Source of the DNA: Microvirga sp052114605
Lineage (GTDB): Bacteria; Pseudomonadota; Alphaproteobacteria; Rhizobiales; Beijerinckiaceae
Length of the DNA stretch: 64,000 nt
Assembly: GCF_052114605.1 (NCBI RefSeq)
Contig: NZ_JBFRFB010000014.1
Location: forward strand, 1-64,000
Direction of reading: 5' to 3'
Shown: piece by piece, positions 9,113-18,387 of the stretch
Layout: the number at the start of each line of letters is the position of its first letter
Numbering within the stretch: position 1 is the stretch's first letter
The notes under the pieces: model-generated
The model's input: the letters and a program-made list of their open reading frames with translations, nothing else
The model's database searches: none
Told to the model about the DNA's origin: nothing
Made by a program: the position numbers and the translations under genes

Positions 9113-12100
9113 TTGACCATTACGTCGCACGCGCAGAATTTCGAAGATGTTATTCTTTGGCGCGCTCTGAAGCATGTGGAGCGCGGAACTTACATCGATA
9201 TCGGAGCGCATGATCCCGTCATCGACTCCGTCAGCCTTGCCTTTTACGAAAAGGGATGGCGCGGCGTACACGTGGAGCCATTGGCCTCCTATGCGGAGCA
9301 GCTTCGGGTGGAGCGGCCCGACGAGCAGGTGATCGCAGCGGCGATCTCTCCGAGACAAGGATCGATCCCGTTCTACGAAATCCATCAGACCGGACTGAGC
9401 ACGACAGATGCCGAGATGGCGCGGCGCCATGAAGCCGCCGGCCTTCGCGTACGTCGCATCGAGGTTCCAAGTGTCCCTCTATCGAAAATTCTCGACGAGT
9501 TCACAGGCCGGGATGTCCATTGGCTCAAGATCGATGTCGAGGGGGCGGAGGCAAAAGTCATCGAGAGCTGGTTGCCTTCCCGCGTCCGGCCCTGGATCGT
9601 CGTCATCGAGAGCACCGCGCCCAATGAACCCGTGCAGACCCATCTCGCATGGGAAAAAGAGCTTCTGGCGCTTGGCTATGAGTTTGCCTATTTCGACGGC
9701 TTGAATCGTTTCTACGTCAGCACATCACATCATGAGTTGAAGGCCAGTTTCGGCGCGGGTCCGAACTATTTCGATGATTTCGAACTTGCCGAAGCATCGC
9801 CCTTCGCTGCCGGCCTTCGCCGTGAGATCGATCTTCTCAATCAGCAGAATGCCGAGATGAAAGACCGCGTCCGCACGGCAGCCGCTCAGGAAAAGACGCT
9901 CAATCGCCGCGTGACGGTCCTTGAGCAGCAGCTTGCCACCATTCGCGGATCCTATGCGTGGAAGCTCGCTGCGCCACTTCGTGCGGCGGAGCGTGCCGCA
10001 GGATGGTCGTTGCGGCAGGCAAAGGCTTGGACGTCGCTGAAGTCTGGCTCCCGCCCGCGGCGAGCCGTTCGCACCGTCGTCGTCGGCCTCATCAATCAAG
10101 TTTTGAAGCGGCCGTATCTGGCCAATCTGGCGAAGCGCAGCGCGGCGCGCATTCCCGTGCTCAACGAGCGCCTGCGCCTCATGACCTACCATCAACGGGC
10201 CATGGGCTTCATGGGGCAGCGCAGGGCGCCGGAAGACGGCATGCTGGATTTGTCCCTGGAGCCGCAATCCACCCGTCTGGTCTATCAACGGCTCATGCGG
10301 GCACAGAGCAACCTGGCCCGTCTGGGTACTTCCACTCCGAGTGGAGCCAAGCCGCGCCTGGCATTCGTTGCGCCGCTGCCGCCTGAGAAATCAGGCATTG
10401 CGGATTACTGCGCCGAGCTGCTTCCCGAACTCGCCCAGTATTATGACATCGATGTTGTCGTGACCCAGAAGGACATCTCCGATCCGTGGGTCAATGCCAA
10501 TTGCAAGATCCGGGATGTCGCCTGGTTCGAACAGCATGCCCATGGCTATGACAGGATCGTCTACCAGTTCGGGAACTCGCTGTTCCACGATCATATGTTC
10601 CGCCTGGTCGACAGGTATCCTGGCGTTGTCGTTCTGCACGACTTCTATCTCGGCGGGCTTCTCGCGCATCTGGAGCTGTATGGCGGCGTCTATGGCCTCT
10701 GGGCCAATGCGCTTTACCAATCACACGGGTATCACGCTCTTCGGGACAGGTTCGATCCCGCAAAAGAAACCGACATCGTCAACAATCTTCCGGTGAACCT
10801 GTCATTGCTGCAGAGGGCGCAGGGCGTCGTCGTTCACAGCGACTATTCGCGGCATCTTGCCCAGCTCCATTACGGCAAGAGCTTTGCGAACGATTGGATG
10901 ATCGTTCCTTTCCCGCGCCACTTGCCTGACAGCATCGACCGCAGCTCTGCACGAACGGCTCTGGGCTTCAATGAGAACGATTTCGTGATCTGCACGTTCG
11001 GCATTCTCGGCGAGACCAAAATGAACCAGCATCTTCTCGATGCATGGCTGAAGACCCCGATGGCAGGCGAGGAGATCTGTCATCTCATCTTCGTCGGGCA
11101 GGACAGCCAGAACAATCCGTATTGCGAGCGGTTGCGCAAATCCATCGCCGCGTCGCCCGCCAGGAACCGTATTCGGATCACCGGCTTCGTGTCGCCTGAG
11201 GTCTACCGGCAATACCTGCAGGCCGCCGATCTTTCAGTGCAGCTGCGTGAGCTCTCGCGCGGCGAAACGTCGGCCGCGGTCTTCGACTGCTTAGCCCATG
11301 GCGTTCCGACCATCGTCAATGCCAACGGATCGATGGTCGAGCTGCCTGAGGGCAGTGTTCTCATGCTGCCGGACAAACTGTCCGTCGAAGATTTGGCCGA
11401 CGCGCTCACGACGTTGCGGAGCAATCCGGAAATGCGGCAGTCGCTGAGCCGGGAAGCCCGTCGTGTGGCCGTTCAGCATTCGCCGAAGCAGGTCGCGGGC
11501 CGATACCGTGAGGCCATCGAGACGATCTCCAAACTGGCTCCGGCCACGGCGGACATGCGCGCGCTTTCAGAGCATGCATCCCTGATTTCGGCTCCTTTGG
11601 ATGACGAGGCATGGCTTGAGACGGCCCGCAAGTTGGCCGGAGAGAGCCCGCTTCAACGTGGGGACGTTCGCCAGTTGCTGGTCGATGTCTCGGTTCTGGC
11701 GCGCGAGGATTTCAAGACGGGAATCCAGCGCGTTGTCCGCTCGCAGCTTCTCTCTCTCCTGAATAATCCTCCTGCCGGGTTCCGGGTCGAGCCGGTCTGG
11801 CTCGGGGACGCCGACGGCCACTGGCATTACCGCTACGCACGGCGCTACACCCTGCAGCTTCTCGGTTTGCTGGAGGACGTCCTGGACGACGAACTGGTAG
11901 AGGTTGCCGAAGGTGACGTCTTCTACATGCCGGATTTCTGGACGGATGGCGTGATCCACGCCACCGAGGCGGGACTTTACGCCGAGTGGCGCGCCAAGGG
12001 AGTCAAAACGAGCTTCATGGTCTATGACGTCCTGCCGCTGACGCGCCCCGAATTCTTCCCAGATCGCTTCAGCGAGATGCACGGACAATGGCTCTCGGCA

Positions 12101-12925
12101 GTTGCAGACAGCGGCGATCGCCTCATCTGCATTTCCCAAGCCGTTGCGGACGAGACGACGCAGTGGCTCGAAGCCAACAGGCCGGAGACGCTCGAGCATC
12201 TCGACATCGTGGCTCTGCATCTTGGTGCGGACATCGCCGCCTCCGCGCCGACCATGGGTCTGCCCGACAATGCTTCCAACGTGCTGGGCCAAATGTCGTC
12301 GCGCCAAAGCTTCCTCATGGTCGGCACCGTGGAGCCGCGGAAAGGCCATCTGCAAACCCTGGCAGCCTTCGAGCGGCTTTGGGCGGAGGGTGCGGACATC
12401 AACCTCGTGATTGTCGGGGCTGAGGGGTGGAAGGGTATTCCCCAGGACCAGCGCCGCACCATTCCGACGATTGTCCAGAAGCTCCGGAACCATCCTGAAC
12501 TGGGCCGGCGGCTCTTCTGGCTCGAAGGGATCAGCGACGAGTATCTTGAGAAAGTCTATGCAACCTGCATCTGCCTGATTGCGGCGTCCGATGACGAGGG
12601 ATTTGGCCTCCCTCTGATCGAGGCTGCGCGGCATCGCATTCCGATCCTGGCGCGCGACATCCCCGTATTCCGCGAGGTCGCAGGCGCCCACGCCGATTAC
12701 TTCGCAGTCAATAATTCCGACGGTTTGGCTCAGGCCATCAAGGCCTGGCTCGCGCTCCATGCGAAGGGTGAGCATCGGAAGTCGGAAGACATGCCGTGGA
12801 TGACCTGGGCCGAGAATGCCGAGCGCCTGAAGGCCATCCTGTTGGAGGATGCGAAAGAGCCGACCGAAACCTCCGAAAAGCTCTTCGACGCGGAGGCTCA
12901 TCGAGCGCGTACCGGAGCTGTATGA
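9113..12925 (+). CDS. Trifunctional fusion: FkbM methyltransferase plus two GT-B glycosyltransferase domains
   Basis: A 1270-residue protein. Residues 1-225 form an FkbM-type SAM methyltransferase (SHAQNFEDVILWRAL, YIDIGAHDP near residue 28, WLKIDVEGAE near 140). Residues 235-280 are a heptad-rich coiled-coil-like linker ending in the GSYAWKLAAPLR motif common in multi-domain glycosyltransferases. A first GT4-like GT-B domain starts near residue 413 (AFVAPLPPEKSGIADYCAEL) and ends near 800. A second begins near 856 (VDVSVLAREDFKTGIQRVV) and carries DDEGFGLPLIEAA near 1159. The start is TTG after GGGACATTGCC. It overlaps the next glycosyltransferase gene by 4 bp. Such proteins extend O-chains; the methyltransferase may add a methyl cap (inference). 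Confidence 0.85.
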   Translation: MTITSHAQNFEDVILWRALKHVERGTYIDIGAHDPVIDSVSLAFYEKGWRGVHVEPLASYAEQLRVERPDEQVIAAAISPRQGSIPFYEIHQTGLSTTDAEMARRHEAAGLRVRRIEVPSVPLSKILDEFTGRDVHWLKIDVEGAEAKVIESWLPSRVRPWIVVIESTAPNEPVQTHLAWEKELLALGYEFAYFDGLNRFYVSTSHHELKASFGAGPNYFDDFELAEASPFAAGLRREIDLLNQQNAEMKDRVRTAAAQEKTLNRRVTVLEQQLATIRGSYAWKLAAPLRAAERAAGWSLRQAKAWTSLKSGSRPRRAVRTVVVGLINQVLKRPYLANLAKRSAARIPVLNERLRLMTYHQRAMGFMGQRRAPEDGMLDLSLEPQSTRLVYQRLMRAQSNLARLGTSTPSGAKPRLAFVAPLPPEKSGIADYCAELLPELAQYYDIDVVVTQKDISDPWVNANCKIRDVAWFEQHAHGYDRIVYQFGNSLFHDHMFRLVDRYPGVVVLHDFYLGGLLAHLELYGGVYGLWANALYQSHGYHALRDRFDPAKETDIVNNLPVNLSLLQRAQGVVVHSDYSRHLAQLHYGKSFANDWMIVPFPRHLPDSIDRSSARTALGFNENDFVICTFGILGETKMNQHLLDAWLKTPMAGEEICHLIFVGQDSQNNPYCERLRKSIAASPARNRIRITGFVSPEVYRQYLQAADLSVQLRELSRGETSAAVFDCLAHGVPTIVNANGSMVELPEGSVLMLPDKLSVEDLADALTTLRSNPEMRQSLSREARRVAVQHSPKQVAGRYREAIETISKLAPATADMRALSEHASLISAPLDDEAWLETARKLAGESPLQRGDVRQLLVDVSVLAREDFKTGIQRVVRSQLLSLLNNPPAGFRVEPVWLGDADGHWHYRYARRYTLQLLGLLEDVLDDELVEVAEGDVFYMPDFWTDGVIHATEAGLYAEWRAKGVKTSFMVYDVLPLTRPEFFPDRFSEMHGQWLSAVADSGDRLICISQAVADETTQWLEANRPETLEHLDIVALHLGADIAASAPTMGLPDNASNVLGQMSSRQSFLMVGTVEPRKGHLQTLAAFERLWAEGADINLVIVGAEGWKGIPQDQRRTIPTIVQKLRNHPELGRRLFWLEGISDEYLEKVYATCICLIAASDDEGFGLPLIEAARHRIPILARDIPVFREVAGAHADYFAVNNSDGLAQAIKAWLALHAKGEHRKSEDMPWMTWAENAERLKAILLEDAKEPTETSEKLFDAEAHRARTGAV

Positions 12926-14208
12926 AGGTCGACGCCATGTTGAAGCCGGTCCTGAAATTCGCTCACCGTCACGTCTGGCGCCGCCTGCCGCATAAGGCGC
13001 GCCGAGCGGCGCTGTTCCGTCTCGCGGCATGGCGGGCGCCTCGGCCGACAGCGGACGCAAGAGCGGCGACACCCATCGTTATCGTGGGAGTGCTGCGCCA
13101 TGCATCGGGGCTCGGAGCGGCGGCGCGAGCCTGCCATGACGCGCTCAAGGCGGCAGGCCTTCCGGTTTATGGCATCGATCTGACCGAAAAGCTGATGCAT
13201 GAGATCAACCATGCCGACTTCACCTATGACGACGGGCGGGAATTGCTCGGCGAGGGCACGGTCTTCCTGCACATCAGCGGCCCCCTCGTGCCGTTGGCGA
13301 TGGGATATCTCGGACGCGCTTTCGTGGACCGCAAGCGCTTCGTCGCCCATTGGTTCTGGGAGCTGCCCGAGGTCCCGAAAGATTGGCCGCCTGCCATTCC
13401 TTTCGTCCACGAGATCTGCGTCAACACCACATTCGTGCGGGACGCCATCCGCCCCATCGCGCGCGGACGGCCGCTGCACGTCGTGTCTTATCCCCTGACC
13501 TTGACGCACAGGAGGCCGCGCGCTGCTCGCAGGCCGGAGGAGCCTTTTACGGCGCTGATCGTCTTCAACATCGCTTCCAGCTTCGCGCGCAAAAATCCTT
13601 GCTCGACGATTGCGGCGTTCCGGCAGGCGTTCGGCGACGATCCTTCCGTACGGCTGATCGTCAAATACATGAACGATTTCGTCTGGCCCGAGGCCCTGCC
13701 GCTCATGCAAGAGGCCGCAGGCGGCGCCGCCAATATCGAATTGATCGGAGGCGTTCTGGACGAGGCAAGCATGGATGCGCTCTATGGTCGTGCAGACGTG
13801 GTCATGTCCCTGCACCGGGCAGAGGGGCTGGGCCTGCCGGTGGCCGAAGGCATGCTGCGAGGCTTGCCCGTGATCGCGACCGACTGGTCGGGAAGCGCGG
13901 ACTTCCTGACGCACGAAACAGGAGTGCCGGTCGGCTATGAACTCGTTCCGGTGAACGATCCGCAGGGCAAATATATTGGTGCCGACATGCGATGGGCGGA
14001 GGCGGATGTCGGCGCAGCCGCTGCGGCGCTTCGGGCACTTCGAAACGACCCTGATTGGCGGCAAGAGTTAGGCGCCGCTGCCGCTGCCCACGCGGCGGAG
14101 TTTTTTCTACCCGAACGTTATGCCCGGCAGATCATGAGCATGATCGAAGTGAGTGGTGCGACGAAGCAATATGGTATGACATCGGACGCCGGCGATGTGC
14201 CGGTCTGA
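12922..14208 (+). CDS. GT4-family glycosyltransferase (GT-B fold)
   Basis: A 428-residue glycosyltransferase translated from an ATG that overlaps the stop of the preceding gene (ATGA), so the two are translationally coupled. The N-terminal part carries HASGLGAAARACHDAL, an acceptor-side motif near residue 57. The C-terminal donor-binding domain shows SLHRAEGLGLPVAEGMLRG near residue 296 with the E-x7-E-like pattern, followed by VIATDWSGSADF. Strongly GC-rich, like gmd and rmd. Together with the 1270-residue fusion it probably builds the rhamnose-containing backbone; linkage and acceptor cannot be told from sequence. Confidence 0.85.
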   Translation: MKVDAMLKPVLKFAHRHVWRRLPHKARRAALFRLAAWRAPRPTADARAATPIVIVGVLRHASGLGAAARACHDALKAAGLPVYGIDLTEKLMHEINHADFTYDDGRELLGEGTVFLHISGPLVPLAMGYLGRAFVDRKRFVAHWFWELPEVPKDWPPAIPFVHEICVNTTFVRDAIRPIARGRPLHVVSYPLTLTHRRPRAARRPEEPFTALIVFNIASSFARKNPCSTIAAFRQAFGDDPSVRLIVKYMNDFVWPEALPLMQEAAGGAANIELIGGVLDEASMDALYGRADVVMSLHRAEGLGLPVAEGMLRGLPVIATDWSGSADFLTHETGVPVGYELVPVNDPQGKYIGADMRWAEADVGAAAAALRALRNDPDWRQELGAAAAAHAAEFFLPERYARQIMSMIEVSGATKQYGMTSDAGDVPV

Positions 14209-14575
14209 TAGGCAGTGGAATCTCGTGACAGGGAAAAGTCTGATAGGCACGATCGGTACTCAAGAATAATTGTCTGATGTGCACCATTTATTTGTGTGTT
14301 TTTCAGTCAATCAGTGAAATATATAAATATTGAATTTTATATTCGGCTTTATGCATCTTATAAATTGAATAATTCATAGTTTAGGTGCTCTGAAGTATGA
14401 GTATAATGATGGGGTTAAGTGAATTTTTTCTAGGTTGAGTGTCATTTTGTCTAGCGTTAATTTGCTTCTATGCGGTATTTTATAGGAATATTTTTGATTT
14501 GGCGTGTTGCTGGCCGCGCTTGACACGAATGTTTCAATGCAGCATGGAATTCTTAACGTCGGTAGGTGGATCGAT
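14209..14575. promoter_or_regulatory. AT-rich spacer ahead of the CDP-sugar block
   Basis: About 367 bases that are strikingly AT-rich, especially 14270-14510 with many TATA, AAT and TTT steps, against very GC-rich genes on the left. No gene is visible. It probably contains the promoter of the rfbG block. AT-rich stretches of this kind are common targets of xenogeneic silencers and of Ros/MucR zinc-finger regulators of exopolysaccharide genes in this order, but no specific site could be assigned. Confidence 0.5.
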
Positions 14576-15643
14576 ATGCACGGGGCCTTTGCAAACGTTC
14601 GCGTTTTTTTGACCGGGCATACCGGATTCAAGGGTAGCTGGCTGAGCCATTGGCTCAAGCGCGATGGTGCGGTCTTGACTGGTCTGTCGCTGCCACCTGA
14701 GGTTGATCGGCCGAGCCTTTTCGAGGCATCTCGGGTCGCCCACGGCATGGTTTCCAATTTTGGCGACATACGCGATTTCGATTGCGTTCAGCAGGCGATA
14801 AATACTTCTAAACCCGAGATAATTTTTCACTTGGCCGCCCAGCCGCTCGTTCGTAGGTCCTACCGCGATCCGATCGAAACGTTCGCTACAAACGTTATGG
14901 GAACCACTCATGTGCTTGAGGCGGCGAGGCAGTGTCCCAGCGTTCGAGCCGTCGTCTGCGTTACGACCGATAAGGTTTATGACAATCGCGAGTGGGGGTG
15001 GGGGTACCGGGAGACTGATGCCCTGGGCGGTAAGGATCCTTACAGTGCGAGTAAAGCGTGTACTGAGATCGTTGCGGCGGCTTATCGCCAAACTATGTTC
15101 CCGCTTGCAGGCAACATACAAATCGCGACCGCTCGGGGAGGCAACGTCATTGGAGGGGGCGATTGGTCGGAAGATCGCCTGATCCCTGATATCGTCCGGG
15201 CGCTTCAGGCAGGTGAGCCCATTACTCTGCGCAACCCGCAATCTACGCGCCCCTGGCAGCACGTTCTTGAGCTTGTGCGAGGATATGCCGTTTTGGGCGA
15301 GAAGCTTCTGGGTGGCGACAAGTCTGCGGTTGGTGTCTGGAATTTCGGCCCTGATATCGAAAACGAGATCGACGTCGAGACGATCGTGAATGCATTTCTT
15401 GCTGAGTGGGGCCGCCAGGTGCCGGTCGATGTTCGCCCTTCAACCATGCCCGAGGCGCAATTCTTGCGCCTCGATATTTCGAAGGCGCGGTTCGAGCTCG
15501 ACTGGAGGCCCGTCCTGAGCCGGCAGGATACCTTGGGAATGACCGCCCAATGGTACCGGCGCCATGCCAGCGGCGAAGATGCTGCCAGCCTTATGACGGA
15601 GCAAATCAACGAGTATGAGGCGAGGTTTCGCCGTGAACTTTGA
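14576..15643 (+). CDS. rfbG: CDP-glucose 4,6-dehydratase
   Basis: A 355-residue extended SDR that converts CDP-D-glucose to CDP-4-keto-6-deoxy-D-glucose. The motif FLTGHTGFKGSWLSHWL near residues 12-28 is distinctive for RfbG, as are HLAAQPLVRRSYRDP, VVCVTTDKVYDNREW, the catalytic YSASK near residue 156, GNVIGGGDWSEDRLIPD and STRPWQHVLE. I chose the ATG at 14576 because TAGGTGG stands just upstream. Earlier in-frame starts at 14537 and 14504 would only add residues without family similarity. The gene begins the CDP-sugar block after the AT-rich spacer and overlaps the next gene. Confidence 0.93.
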   Translation: MHGAFANVRVFLTGHTGFKGSWLSHWLKRDGAVLTGLSLPPEVDRPSLFEASRVAHGMVSNFGDIRDFDCVQQAINTSKPEIIFHLAAQPLVRRSYRDPIETFATNVMGTTHVLEAARQCPSVRAVVCVTTDKVYDNREWGWGYRETDALGGKDPYSASKACTEIVAAAYRQTMFPLAGNIQIATARGGNVIGGGDWSEDRLIPDIVRALQAGEPITLRNPQSTRPWQHVLELVRGYAVLGEKLLGGDKSAVGVWNFGPDIENEIDVETIVNAFLAEWGRQVPVDVRPSTMPEAQFLRLDISKARFELDWRPVLSRQDTLGMTAQWYRRHASGEDAASLMTEQINEYEARFRREL

Positions 15644-16565
15644 AACCGCCTTAGTGACAGGAGGAACAGGGTTCATCGGCACCGCCCTGTCGCGCCGTCT
15701 GACTCAATCGGGCATTAAGACGACGGTGCTTGCGCGGCCCGGTGCGTCGACCCCTCCGGATTGTGAGGTCGTCAGCATTCCGGATCTGTCGCGACATGCA
15801 GTAACTAGCGCTCTGGCTGGATATAGATTTGATGCTGTATTCCACTTGGCCGCCTATGGCGTTGCTCCGGCTGATCGCGATCCGCGATTGGTCTTCGATG
15901 TAAACGTTGGTGGTACCGATGCGATCATTCATGTGGCAGCCGAAACAGGGGCCAAGTCTGTCGTGTTCCTGGGATCGTGCTCCGAATATCGGGACCTGGT
16001 CCAGGGTCAGCTGGTGGAGGAAGATGCGCCGATTGGAGTCAGTCGCCTCTATGGCGGGTCTAAGGCTGTCGCCGGCGTATGGGGGCAAGCCCTTGCTGCC
16101 CAGCTAGGTGTCGGGTTTCAATGGTTGCGACTTTTCAATGTATTCGGACCAGGGGAAGGCGCCTCACGGTTGATTCCGGCTCTCATCTCGCGTCTGAAAG
16201 CCAATGAGACCGTGGCTTTGTCTCCTGGCGAGCAGGTTCGCGACTTTCTCTACATCGACGATGTAGTGACAGGCATCCTGCTGGCTGCCGAAGCCTCCTT
16301 GCGAGGGCAGCACGGTCCTTTCAATCTCTGCTCGGGAAAACCCATTACGGTGAAAGAGATCGCACTTGCCGTTGCGGATGTCATGGGCAAGCCATATGAC
16401 CTGCTTGGTTTCGGAGATCTGAATTATCGGCCCGACGATATTCACTGGCTCGTTGGAAGCCCAAATCGTTTTCACCGCGCGACAGGCTTCCGCCCACAAA
16501 TGCCACTCCTCACTGGAATCGAGCAGATGATCGCGTCTGAACAGACCCACTGCGAGAGGAACTGA
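15633..16565 (+). CDS. NAD(P)-dependent sugar epimerase/reductase, probably acting on the CDP-4-keto-6-deoxyhexose
   Basis: A 310-residue extended SDR with VTGGTGFIGTALSRRL at the N-terminus, HLAAYGV, the serine region FLGSCSEY, the catalytic Tyr-Lys motif YGGSKAV near residue 140 and RLFNVFGPGEG. I prefer the GTG at 15633, which follows GAGG and overlaps the end of rfbG by 11 bp; an ATG at 15615 is the alternative. Its place directly after rfbG suggests that it reduces the 4-keto group of the RfbG product, like RfbJ-type CDP-abequose synthases or CDP-6-deoxy-hexose reductases. No RfbH 3-dehydrase is in the window, so a 6-deoxyhexose rather than a 3,6-dideoxyhexose is the likelier product. 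Confidence 0.75.
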   Translation: MNFETALVTGGTGFIGTALSRRLTQSGIKTTVLARPGASTPPDCEVVSIPDLSRHAVTSALAGYRFDAVFHLAAYGVAPADRDPRLVFDVNVGGTDAIIHVAAETGAKSVVFLGSCSEYRDLVQGQLVEEDAPIGVSRLYGGSKAVAGVWGQALAAQLGVGFQWLRLFNVFGPGEGASRLIPALISRLKANETVALSPGEQVRDFLYIDDVVTGILLAAEASLRGQHGPFNLCSGKPITVKEIALAVADVMGKPYDLLGFGDLNYRPDDIHWLVGSPNRFHRATGFRPQMPLLTGIEQMIASEQTHCERN

Positions 16566-16567
16566 GA

Positions 16568-17590
16568 ATGTCCTCCACACTCCCTCTCATTTCTATTTGT
16601 GTTCCGGTCTACAACGAAGAACTAAACATCGAGCCATTTCATCAGCGCGTGAGTTCTGTCATCGACGGACTGGCGGATCGGTATCGGTTCGAGATCCTGT
16701 TCACTGACAATCATAGCACCGACACGACTTTCGAACGGCTGGCGGAGCTCAGTCGCCGCGATCACCGCGTTCGTGTCATTCGGTTTTCTCGTAATTTTGG
16801 TTTTCAGAGATCAATCCTCACCAACTACATGAACGCGCGGGGTGAGGCCGCTATTCAACTCGATGTCGATCTTCAAGATCCTCCCGAGCTAATTGAGGAT
16901 TTCCTGCGTCATTGGGAAGAAGGCTACAAGGTTGTCTATGGCATACGCCGTGAACGGCCAAATGAAAGCATGTGGCTGCACGCTCTGCGCAAAGGCTTCT
17001 ACCGCCTCGTGGATTATCTGAGTGAAGAAACGCTTCCACATGATGCGGGCGATTTTCGGCTCGTTGACCGCTGTGTGCTCGAGCAACTGAAACTGGTCTC
17101 AGACCAGCAGCCTTATCTTCGAGGCCTGATCGCTTCGATGGGCTTTCGGCAGACTGGTATTGTGTACGATCGCTCCGCAAGAGAGTTCGGATCGAGCAAG
17201 TTCAACTTGATGCGTCTGTTCGGCCTCGCCCTAGACGGCATATTGCAGCATTCGGTAATTCCTTTGAGGATTGCCATATTCCTCGGGCTCATCATGTCCG
17301 GGTTGGCGGCCCTTGCTGCAGTTTATTACCTGTTAGCGCGGATATTCTTCGGAGCCGACTGGCCTCCAGGCGTTGCGACATCGACGATACTCACACTCTT
17401 GTCGATTGGGATGAACGCGCTTTTGCTCGGCATCATCGGCGAATATATCGGCCGCATTTACAAGAACGTGAAGCGGATGCCGATCACCATATCAGAAGCC
17501 GTGATTGATCACATGCCAGCATCGAATGGACTCAGCGAGGCTGTTTCGACCGATCACCTCTTGAGAGCCAATTATATCAACGGCCACTGA
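16568..17590 (+). CDS. GtrB-like GT2 glycosyltransferase (polyprenyl-phosphate sugar synthase)
   Basis: A 340-residue family 2 glycosyltransferase with SICVPVYNEELNI at the start, FTDNHSTDTT near residue 46, RFSRNFGFQRS and the LDVDLQDPPE motif near residue 97. Two membrane helices lie at about residues 233-257 and 272-294, then GIIGEYIGRIYKNVKRMP, which is characteristic of GtrB/ArnC/DPM-type enzymes. These load a sugar on undecaprenyl phosphate. It starts 2 bp after the reductase gene. A GtrA flippase candidate is encoded at 19133 in the same direction and a GT-C-like protein at 19626, so a three-part Gtr glycosylation system is plausible. Surrounded by CDP-sugar genes, it may use a CDP-deoxyhexose donor (inference). 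Confidence 0.85.
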   Translation: MSSTLPLISICVPVYNEELNIEPFHQRVSSVIDGLADRYRFEILFTDNHSTDTTFERLAELSRRDHRVRVIRFSRNFGFQRSILTNYMNARGEAAIQLDVDLQDPPELIEDFLRHWEEGYKVVYGIRRERPNESMWLHALRKGFYRLVDYLSEETLPHDAGDFRLVDRCVLEQLKLVSDQQPYLRGLIASMGFRQTGIVYDRSAREFGSSKFNLMRLFGLALDGILQHSVIPLRIAIFLGLIMSGLAALAAVYYLLARIFFGADWPPGVATSTILTLLSIGMNALLLGIIGEYIGRIYKNVKRMPITISEAVIDHMPASNGLSEAVSTDHLLRANYINGH

Positions 17591-17615
17591 GCCTTACAGG
17601 CAAGGATTTTGTCAA

Positions 17616-18383
17616 ATGAAAGTGGTATTGCTCGCCGGTGGGTTTGGAACGCGCTTGTCTGAGGAAACGCATGCGCGACCGAAGCCGATGATAGAAGTTG
17701 GTGGCCTTCCGCTGCTGCTCCATATCATGAAAATGTACAGCCATTACGGCCATAACGATTTCATCGTCTGCCTTGGCTATATGGGCTATTATATCAAAGA
17801 ATATTTTTCGAATTATTTGCTCCACCGCAGTGATGTAACGATCAACTTCGCTACAGGAGAGACGCAGCATTTCAACACTGTGGTTGAGCCTTGGCGAGTG
17901 TCGCTAATTGATACAGGCCTCAACACGATGACGGGAGGGCGTCTGCGCCGTGTGCGGGAGCTGATCGGCAACGAAACCTTCATGATGACTTATGGTGACG
18001 GGGTGTCCGATGTGGACATCGGAGCTCTCGTCGATTTTCATCGTTCGCATAAGCGTGCGGCAACGATCACGGCGGTCCAGCCACCGGGCCGCTTCGGCGC
18101 GTTGGAGCTCGAGGCTGGCGGCGAGATCACGGCGTTTCGCGAGAAGCCCGCGGACGAGGCGGGCTGGATCAATGGTGGCTTTTTCGTGCTCGAACCGTCC
18201 GTTTTCGATCTGCTCGACGGTGACGAGAACGTCTGGGAGCGTGGGCCTCTAGAGGCGCTGGCTGAGCGCCGTGATCTTGTCGCCTATCGACATTCCGGCT
18301 TCTGGCAGCCGGTCGATACGCTGCGCGAGAAGAATCTCCTCGAGTCATTGTGGGCGTCCGGGGCGCCCTGGAAAAAATGGTGA
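17616..18383 (+). CDS. rfbF: Glucose-1-phosphate cytidylyltransferase
   Basis: A 255-residue nucleotidyltransferase, full family length, that makes CDP-glucose from CTP and glucose-1-phosphate. Seen are the nucleotide-binding LAGGFGTRLSEETHARPKPM at residues 5-24, VCLGYMGYYIKEYF, MMTYGDGVSDVD with the metal-binding aspartate, REKPADEAGWINGGFFVLEP and SGFWQPVDTLREKN, all typical of RfbF. It supplies the substrate of rfbG at 14576. It ends 4 bp before the methyltransferase gene. Confidence 0.95.
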   Translation: MKVVLLAGGFGTRLSEETHARPKPMIEVGGLPLLLHIMKMYSHYGHNDFIVCLGYMGYYIKEYFSNYLLHRSDVTINFATGETQHFNTVVEPWRVSLIDTGLNTMTGGRLRRVRELIGNETFMMTYGDGVSDVDIGALVDFHRSHKRAATITAVQPPGRFGALELEAGGEITAFREKPADEAGWINGGFFVLEPSVFDLLDGDENVWERGPLEALAERRDLVAYRHSGFWQPVDTLREKNLLESLWASGAPWKKW

Positions 18384-18387
18384 GGCC

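Noticed and set aside
11567..13072. A 501-codon minus-strand frame
   Set aside because: It is opposite the second glycosyltransferase domain of the 1270-residue fusion and has no recognisable domain.
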